A stretch of DNA of 64,000 nucleotides, from the NCBI RefSeq assembly GCF_000717715.1, contig NZ_JOAI01000005.1, positions 186,001-250,000 of the forward strand, written 5' to 3'. Below are positions 58,636 to 64,000 of this stretch, piece by piece. The first letter of the stretch is position 1, and every line of letters begins with the position of its first letter. Position numbers and translations under genes: made by a program. Source of the stretch: Streptomyces sp. NRRL B-24484. Its GTDB lineage: Bacteria > Actinomycetota > Actinomycetes > Streptomycetales > Streptomycetaceae. A model generated the notes under the pieces. It worked only from the letters and a program-made list of their open reading frames with translations. It searched no databases and was not told the DNA's origin.

Positions 58636-61301
58636 CGGTGCTCTCCTCCGGTGGGGTTCGGTCGGATCGGTGGCTCGGTGGCGCCGCGGGCCCAGCCGCG
58701 CTGGAAGGCGGACATCGCGGCGCGGGCCTCCTCGGGGTTGCGGCCGACCGGCTGTCCGCCGTCCCGGCGCGGTGCCGTCGGCGGCCGGGCCGGGGCCTCG
58801 CGCAGCTGCGGGACGAGGCTGGCCTGCCGGACCCGGCGCGGCAGTTCGCCGTCGCCCCGGTCCTCCCGGTCGCCGGCCGGGGCGGCCTGCACCGCGCGGG
58901 CGGGAGCGGCCGCCGGACGGCGGGCCGGTGCTGCCGCGGGCCGCCCTGCGGGCACCGCCGGTGCGGGCGCCGCAGGTGCGGGCGCCGCAGGTGCGGGCGC
59001 CGGGGGCTCGGCCGACCGGGCCGGCGGCACCGACGGCACACCTGGTGCGGGCCTCGTCCCGTCGGCCCGGAACGGCGTCGGCCGCAGCACCCCCGGATCG
59101 CCCCCGAGGGCGCCGAAGGGCGCGGCCGTCGGCAGCGGGCGGACGATCGGCGGATCGAGCTGCTCCGGCCGCTCGGGCCGCTCGGGTGCCGGCGCGACCG
59201 GCAGTACGTCCTCGGCGGGCTTCGCCTCGGCCGCCGTCCCGGTCTCCAGCAGGGCGTTCGGCAGCAGGACCACCGCCGTGGTGCCCCCGTACGCGGAGGG
59301 CCGCAGCGACACCCGGACGCCGTGCCTGCGGGCGAGGCGGCTGACCACGAAGAGGCCGAGCCGGTCGCTGTCGAAGAGGTCGACCTGCTCGGACGCCTCG
59401 ATCCGGCGGTTGGCGTCGGCGAGCGCCTCCGGGCCCATGCCGAGGCCGCGGTCCTCGATCTCCACCGCGTAGCCGTTGCCGACCTGCTCACCGCGGACGT
59501 GCACCCTGGTGTGCGGCGGCGAGAAGCCGGTGGCGTTCTCGACGAGTTCGGCGACCAGGTGGGTGAGGTCGGCGACGGCCTGCCCCGAGACCGCCGCGTA
59601 CGGCAGCCGGTGCACCTCGACCCGGGCGTACTCCTCGACCTCGGCGACGGCGGCCCGCACCACGTCCATCAGCGGGACGGGCTTGCGCCAGGCCCGCCCG
59701 GGCGCGGCCCCGGAGAGGATGATCAGGCCCTCGGCGTGGCGGCGCATCCGGGTGGTGAGGTGGTCCAGGCGGAAGAGGTCGGCCAGCTCCGCCGGGTCCT
59801 CGGTACGGCGCTCCATCGCGTCCAGCAGGGTGAGCTGGCGGTGCACCAGGACCTGGCTGCGCCGGGCGAGGTTGACGAAGACCCCGGACACCCCGGACAG
59901 CACCTCGGCGCGCTCCACCGCGGCGGTGACGGCGGCCCGCTGCACCCGGCCGAGAGCGCCGCGCACCTGGCCGATCTCGTCGCCGCCGTGCGGCCGCAGC
60001 GGCGCCTCGGCGGCGATGTCGATCTCCTCGCCGGCGCGCAGCCTGCGCATGGTCGCGGGCAGGGTGCGGCCGGCGAGTTCGAGGGCGGAGTTGCGCAGCC
60101 TGACGAGTTCGGTGACCAGGCCGCGGCCGATCTGGACGGAGATCAGCAGCGAGGCGAGCACGGCGGCGAGGCCGAGCAGCACGGCGAGCCCGGCGGGGGT
60201 GAACAGCCCGAGCGCGTACGGGTCGGAGCGTTCGGCGGCGGCGCTGCCGGCCGCCCGCTCCACCCCGGCCAGACCGCGGGCGGTGGCGTCGGCCAGGTCG
60301 GCCCAGCGGTCGGCGGGCACGGTCTGCAGGGCGGCACGCCCGTCGGGGGCGTCCCGGACGGCGTCCTCCAGGCGCACGAGTTCGCGGTAGTCCGCACCGC
60401 CGGTGACGGCCTGCAGGGCGGAGCGGTCGGCCGGGCGCAGGTCGCGCGAGGCGGTCTGCGCGAAGAGCCGCCGGGCGTAGACGGCGGCGCCGAACTCGCC
60501 CCGCTGGGCCTCGCCGAGACCGCCGGCGGTCTGACCGGCCCGCAGCAGGGAGTCCTCGCGGGCGAGCAGTTCGCGGGCCCGGGAGAACTCCAGCAGCACC
60601 CGGGCGTCGGAGGCGACCCGGTGGTCCTGCAGGGCGGTGACCGAACCGGTGACCTCCAGGGCGCGGTCGATCGCGGCGCTGTAGGCGGCGTACGTCTCGG
60701 GCCAGCCGGCCTGGTGCTGGAGGACCTTGGCGCGCAGCGCGGGCAGGGCGGCGACGGCTGCGGTGAGTTCGTCGACCCGGCCGGCGGTCTCGTCGCCGAG
60801 GCCCTCGGCGTCGGCCCGGTTGTAGCCGTCGGCGAGGTGCAGCGGGGCGGCGGCCCGGTCGGTCGCGGCGGCGGCCTCGCGCAGCGCGTTCTCCCGGCCG
60901 GGCGGGCCGCCGGCCAGCAGCTGCCCGGCGGCGGTGCGTTCGGCCTGCAGGCCGGCGACGGTGGCGGCGACCGGGTCGAGCACCGTCCGGGTGACGGCCT
61001 TGAGGTGCAGGGTGTCCCAGACGCCGCGGGCGGTGGTGACGGTGGCGAAGGACCAGAGGGCCAGCACGGAGACCACCGGCACCATGAGCAGGGCGACGAT
61101 CCTGGCGCGGACGGTGCGGGGGCGCAGCCGCAGCCCGGCCGAGCGGGCCGGGGCCGCGGCGGGGCCGGGGCCGTCGGCGGTCTCCTCGCGGGCCTGCGGG
61201 CCGCGGTGCCGGCCGGCGGGTCCGGTGCGGCCGGGGCTGCGGCCGGCGGGGCTCGGTCCGGTCGCCGGTGCGCTGCGCGGGGTGCCGCGGCGTACTCGCA
61301 T
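58632..61301 (-). CDS. cvnA: Conservon sensor kinase-like protein CvnA
   Basis: The 889-residue protein has a membrane helix near 78-97 (IVALLMVPVVSVLALWSF), a large extracellular helical nitrate-sensor-like region (about 100-365), a second helix (GLAVLLGLAAVLASLLISVQIG), a HAMP-like linker, a dimerisation region (RRSQVLVHRQLTLLDAME) and an HATPase with N-box LVAELVENATGFSPP and G-boxes EDRGLGM and GLFVVSRL. The C-terminal 230 residues are Pro/Ala-rich, including a PAP-rich run encoded by a 15-bp tandem repeat (58960-59004). It is the membrane sensor of the conservon; the frame starts at an ATG at 61301 without a strong RBS. Confidence 0.93.
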   Translation of the reverse strand: MRVRRGTPRSAPATGPSPAGRSPGRTGPAGRHRGPQAREETADGPGPAAAPARSAGLRLRPRTVRARIVALLMVPVVSVLALWSFATVTTARGVWDTLHLKAVTRTVLDPVAATVAGLQAERTAAGQLLAGGPPGRENALREAAAATDRAAAPLHLADGYNRADAEGLGDETAGRVDELTAAVAALPALRAKVLQHQAGWPETYAAYSAAIDRALEVTGSVTALQDHRVASDARVLLEFSRARELLAREDSLLRAGQTAGGLGEAQRGEFGAAVYARRLFAQTASRDLRPADRSALQAVTGGADYRELVRLEDAVRDAPDGRAALQTVPADRWADLADATARGLAGVERAAGSAAAERSDPYALGLFTPAGLAVLLGLAAVLASLLISVQIGRGLVTELVRLRNSALELAGRTLPATMRRLRAGEEIDIAAEAPLRPHGGDEIGQVRGALGRVQRAAVTAAVERAEVLSGVSGVFVNLARRSQVLVHRQLTLLDAMERRTEDPAELADLFRLDHLTTRMRRHAEGLIILSGAAPGRAWRKPVPLMDVVRAAVAEVEEYARVEVHRLPYAAVSGQAVADLTHLVAELVENATGFSPPHTRVHVRGEQVGNGYAVEIEDRGLGMGPEALADANRRIEASEQVDLFDSDRLGLFVVSRLARRHGVRVSLRPSAYGGTTAVVLLPNALLETGTAAEAKPAEDVLPVAPAPERPERPEQLDPPIVRPLPTAAPFGALGGDPGVLRPTPFRADGTRPAPGVPSVPPARSAEPPAPAPAAPAPAAPAPAVPAGRPAAAPARRPAAAPARAVQAAPAGDREDRGDGELPRRVRQASLVPQLREAPARPPTAPRRDGGQPVGRNPEEARAAMSAFQRGWARGATEPPIRPNPTGGEHR
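58960..59004 (-). repeat. 15-bp tandem repeat inside cvnA
   Basis: GGTGCGGGCGCCGCA occurs at 58960-58974 and 58975-58989 and, with two end bases changed, at 58990-59004. It encodes the repeating APAAP units of the disordered tail. Confidence 0.85.
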
Positions 61302-61361
61302 GGGGCGCGGGGTCCTTTCGAGCGGTGGCGTCAGGGGCGCCCGTGACCGTGGTGTGCGGTC

Positions 61362-62159
61362 CTAGGCGGCGCGGTCGAGGTCGGCGGCGCCGAGGTCCTC
61401 GATGGCGAGCTCGCCGGCCTCGCGGTAGGCGGCCCGCTCCTGGGCGGTGGGGGACAGGGCGACGAACGCGGAGGTGAGGAAGAGGAAGGAGCCGAGGCCG
61501 ACCGCGAGCGGGAAGACGAACTGCATCGGGGTCGCGCCGCCGAGGTCGGTGCGGGCCGGGTCCAGGTGGACGTGGACGGCGGCCATGCCGGTGTAGTGCA
61601 TGCAGCTGACCGCGACGCCCATGATCAGGGCGGCGCCGCCGGCGGCCACCAGGGTGCGGATGGCGACGGCGGCCCAGAGCGCCGCGGTGGCGGCGCCGAC
61701 GGCGATCGCGACGGACAGCACCACGGTGGCCGGGGCGTACTCCACCGTGCCGTGCAGCCGCAGCGCGGCCATGCCGAGGTAGTGCATGGCGGCGACGCCG
61801 ACACCGGTGGTGAGGCCGCCGAGCAGGATGCTGCGGCCGCGGTGCCGGCCGTAGCCGACGGTGAAGACGCCGATGCCGACGACCACGACGGCGACGAGCA
61901 GGCTGAGGACGGTCAGCGGGACGTCGTAGCGCAGCTCGGTGCCCTCGACGGTGAAGCCGAACATAGCGACGAAGTGCATGGTCCAGATCCCGGAGCCGAT
62001 CGCGGCGGCGGCGGTGAGCAGCCAGTTGCGGCGGGACGGCCCGGTCGCGGACAGCGCCCGCAGGGTGCACCGCAGACCGAGCGCGGCACCGACGCAGGCC
62101 ATCAGGTACGACAGGGCCGGGGTCGGCCAGCCGAAGCTGACGTGGTTCATGGTTCCCAT
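61362..62159 (-). CDS. MHYT-domain integral membrane protein
   Basis: The 265-residue protein has about seven membrane helices with the three MHYT-type motifs MHFVAM (about 61), MHYLGM (about 125) and MHYTGM (about 187), which face one side of the membrane and are proposed to bind copper or sense O2, CO or NO. No GGDEF, EAL or kinase domain is fused, so it may be a stand-alone sensor or transporter. GGAGG lies about 6 bases before the ATG at 62159; a second ATG at 62150 is close by. It is 60 bases upstream of cvnA on the same strand and could be part of the same transcript. Confidence 0.92.
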   Translation of the reverse strand: MGTMNHVSFGWPTPALSYLMACVGAALGLRCTLRALSATGPSRRNWLLTAAAAIGSGIWTMHFVAMFGFTVEGTELRYDVPLTVLSLLVAVVVVGIGVFTVGYGRHRGRSILLGGLTTGVGVAAMHYLGMAALRLHGTVEYAPATVVLSVAIAVGAATAALWAAVAIRTLVAAGGAALIMGVAVSCMHYTGMAAVHVHLDPARTDLGGATPMQFVFPLAVGLGSFLFLTSAFVALSPTAQERAAYREAGELAIEDLGAADLDRAA

Positions 62160-62352
62160 CAGGGCCTCCGAAGGACGTGACCGGACGGTCGGTCATATGC
62201 CGTTCGCACGTGCGAAGGGCTTCTCGGATGCGGTGGACGCTACCCAGCGTCCGCAAATGGTCACCGGAAGATGTGAAAAGCTGCCCGTCGGGCCCGGCGG
62301 GTGTGCTCGAATGGGCGGGCTCCGTGTGCCCGGAACGGCTGATGGCCTGTCA

Positions 62353-62368
62353 TGTCCGGTTGCGGACA
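62353..62368. promoter_or_regulatory. Inverted repeat TGTCCG-GTTG-CGGACA
   Basis: Perfect 6+6 dyad about 170 bp upstream of the xyloglucanase ATG. Possible operator. Confidence 0.35.
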
Positions 62369-62469
62369 GGGCTCGTGCTCCGCCCTTCTGCCCGGACACG
62401 GCCGCGGTTAGGGTCACGCCACGACGGCCCGCACGACGCGCCCCACCCGTTGCGCGGGGGCATCCCTCC

Positions 62470-62490
62470 CCACGGTCGCGTCGACCGTGG
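62470..62490. promoter_or_regulatory. Inverted repeat CCACGGTCG-CGT-CGACCGTGG
   Basis: Perfect 9+9 dyad ending 47 bases before the xyloglucanase ATG. Either an operator for a sugar-responsive repressor or a hairpin in the leader. Confidence 0.5.
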
Positions 62491-62537
62491 TGGCCCTCTC
62501 CCCACCCCTCGCGGGCCCGCGAAGGAGTCCGTTCCCC

Positions 62538-64000
62538 ATGCCCCCTGTCCTCTCCCGTCCCCGGACGGCCGTCACGGCGCTGGCGGTGAGCTGCGGCCTG
62601 GCGGTGTCCTGGCTGGCCGGCCTGCACAGCACCGCCACGGCCGCCACCGAGGCCACCTCCGGCACCTACACCTGGAGCAACGCCAGGGTCGACGGCGGCG
62701 GCTTCGTCCCCGGCATCGTCTTCAACCAGACCGAGAAGGACCTGGTCTACGCCCGCACCGACATCGGCGGCGCGTACCGCCAGGACCCGGCCACCAAGAA
62801 GTGGATCCCGCTGCTCGACTCCGTCGGCTGGAACGACTGGAACCTCACCGGCGTCGCCTCGCTCGCCACCGACCCCGTGCAGACCGACCGGGTGTACGTC
62901 GCGGCCGGCAACTACACCAACAGCTGGGACCCGAACAACGGCGCCATCCTGCGCTCCACCGACAAGGGCAGGACCTGGGCCCGCACCACCATGCCGTTCA
63001 AGATCGGCGGCAACATGCCCGGCCGCGGCATGGGCGAGCGGCTCGCCGTCGACCCCAACGACGACCGGATCGTCTACTTCGGCGCGCCCGAGGGCAACGG
63101 CCTCTGGAAGTCCACCGACTACGGCGCCACCTGGGCCAAGGTCACCGCCTTCCCCAACGCCGGCAACTACCAGCAGGACCCGACCGACACCAGCGGCTAC
63201 CTCAGCTCCAACCCGGGCGTGCTCTGGGTGACCTTCGACAAGTCCAGCGCCGCCGCGGGCGCCGCCACCAGGACGGTCTACGTCGGCGTCGCCGACAAGG
63301 AGAACAACGTCTACCGCTCCACCGACGGCGGCACCACCTGGACCCGCCTGGCCGGCCAGCCGACCGGCTTCCTGCCGCACAAGGGCGTGCTCGACAGCAC
63401 GAACGGCTACCTCTACCTCGCCACCAGCGACACCGGCGGCCCGTACGACGGCGCCAAGGGCGACGTCTGGCGGTACGACACCAAGGCCGGCACCTGGCTG
63501 CAGATCAGCCCGGTCAAGTCCTCCGACTCCGGCGCCTACTTCGGCTACAGCGGCCTGTCGGTCGACCGCCAGCACCCCAACGTGGTGATGGTGACCGGCT
63601 ACAGCTCCTGGTGGCCGGACACCCAGATCTACCGCTCCACCGACTACGGCGCGACCTTCAAGCCGATCTGGGAGTACAACGGCTACCCGAACCGGGTCGA
63701 CCACTACACCCTGGACACCACCACCTCCCCGTGGCTGAGCTGGGGCAACCACCCCTCGCCGCCGGAGGAGACGCCCAAGCTCGGCTGGATGACCGAGTCG
63801 CTGGAGATCGACCCGTTCAACTCCGACCGGATGATGTACGGCACCGGCGCCACCCTCTACGGCACCGACAACCTCACCGCCTGGGACGCCGGCTCGAAGA
63901 TCACCGTCAAGCCGATGGTCGAGGGCCTGGAGGAGACCGCCGTCCAGGACCTGATCAGCCCGCCCACCGGCGCCCCGCTGATCAGCGCGCTCGGCGACAT
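62538..64000 (+). CDS. Secreted GH74 xyloglucanase (3' end outside window)
   Basis: The visible 487 residues start with a signal peptide (RPRTAVTALAVSCGLAVSWLAGLHSTATAA) and continue into a GH74 two-propeller fold: GGGFVPGIVFNQTEKDLVYARTDIGGAYR, the region with the first catalytic Asp, then repeated Asp-box-like strands (RSTDKGRTW, STDYGATW, STDGGTTW, STDYGATF) and LGWMTESLEIDPFNSDRMMYGTGATLYG, all diagnostic for GH74. The family cuts the beta-1,4-glucan backbone of xyloglucan. Full-length members are 700-950 residues, often with a carbohydrate-binding module, so about a third or more is missing here. GAAGGAG lies about 10-17 bases upstream of the ATG at 62538. Confidence 0.95.
   Translation, partial: MPPVLSRPRTAVTALAVSCGLAVSWLAGLHSTATAATEATSGTYTWSNARVDGGGFVPGIVFNQTEKDLVYARTDIGGAYRQDPATKKWIPLLDSVGWNDWNLTGVASLATDPVQTDRVYVAAGNYTNSWDPNNGAILRSTDKGRTWARTTMPFKIGGNMPGRGMGERLAVDPNDDRIVYFGAPEGNGLWKSTDYGATWAKVTAFPNAGNYQQDPTDTSGYLSSNPGVLWVTFDKSSAAAGAATRTVYVGVADKENNVYRSTDGGTTWTRLAGQPTGFLPHKGVLDSTNGYLYLATSDTGGPYDGAKGDVWRYDTKAGTWLQISPVKSSDSGAYFGYSGLSVDRQHPNVVMVTGYSSWWPDTQIYRSTDYGATFKPIWEYNGYPNRVDHYTLDTTTSPWLSWGNHPSPPEETPKLGWMTESLEIDPFNSDRMMYGTGATLYGTDNLTAWDAGSKITVKPMVEGLEETAVQDLISPPTGAPLISALGD

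Larger units (their letters stand above)
62160..62537. other. 378-bp interval between divergent MHYT and xyloglucanase genes
   Basis: Contains two small perfect inverted repeats (62353-62368 and 62470-62490) and the RBS GAAGGAG of the xyloglucanase gene. The GC-rich middle holds no credible frame and no riboswitch was recognised. Confidence 0.6.

Overview
The window is very GC-rich, uses GTG starts freely and packs genes with 4-base ATGA/GTGA overlaps. It carries AfsA-type hormone synthases, TetR regulators of the gamma-butyrolactone-receptor kind, a cvnABCD conservon and IdeR/DmdR-type iron boxes. This points to a streptomycete-like actinobacterium (Streptomyces or Kitasatospora); the genus cannot be fixed from the sequence alone. 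Both ends cut genes: an sbcC-like nuclease gene at the left and a GH74 xyloglucanase gene at the right. No rRNA, tRNA, transposase, phage gene or CRISPR array was found.

Layout. 1-18 kb is mostly housekeeping and accessory metabolism: SbcC end, a small zinc-knuckle protein, YjbQ, a GT2/TagF-like cell-wall polymerase, PlsC, an alpha/beta hydrolase divergent from a MarR regulator, an ABC exporter, an SDR, a secreted M43 metalloprotease, a translationally coupled monooxygenase-hydrolase-SDR operon divergent from a MerR regulator (the gene order of the mycobacterial mymA-lipR-sadH operon), and an EamA exporter.

18-31 kb is an iron-acquisition locus. FhuF-type reductase (-) and an ATP-grasp / NIS synthetase / NIS synthetase / PLP decarboxylase operon (+) diverge from a promoter region with two 19-bp iron boxes. 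A third iron box heads a diaminobutyrate aminotransferase-decarboxylase pair (-), which should supply 1,3-diaminopropane. Between the two siderophore arms lies a different pathway: a cyclodipeptide synthase (AlbC-like, all catalytic residues present) followed by a cytochrome P450 that looks like CYP121 (mycocyclosin synthase). This is the most striking arrangement in the window.

31-37 kb holds a methyltransferase, a CitA/DcuS-CitB type two-component system divergent from a DctA C4-dicarboxylate transporter with a CRP-like GTGA-N6-TCAC dyad between them, and an unrecognised protein.

37-57 kb is a signalling and redox island. It has two AfsA homologues, a ketoacyl-ACP synthase III and a HAD phosphatase (a plausible butanolide/butenolide/furan hormone pathway), two TetR regulators, a PaaK-like adenylating enzyme, an MFS exporter, an FAD hydroxylase, malic enzyme, two aldo/keto reductases, an SDR, two ABM-fold proteins, a HIBADH-type dehydrogenase and a quinone-oxidoreductase-like enzyme. 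ARE-like sites lie upstream of afsA-1, the PaaK-like gene and one or both TetR genes. A second, separate operator family (CATAAGATATCTTATG and relatives) sits on two almost identical promoters 10 kb apart and near a MarR gene, suggesting a second regulon inside the island.

57-64 kb has a conservon (cvnA-D), an MHYT membrane protein and the start of a secreted GH74 xyloglucanase.

Starts were chosen by ribosome-binding site, overlap with the upstream gene and family N-terminus. Functional names rest on motifs read by eye and recalled family sequences; no database search was possible.
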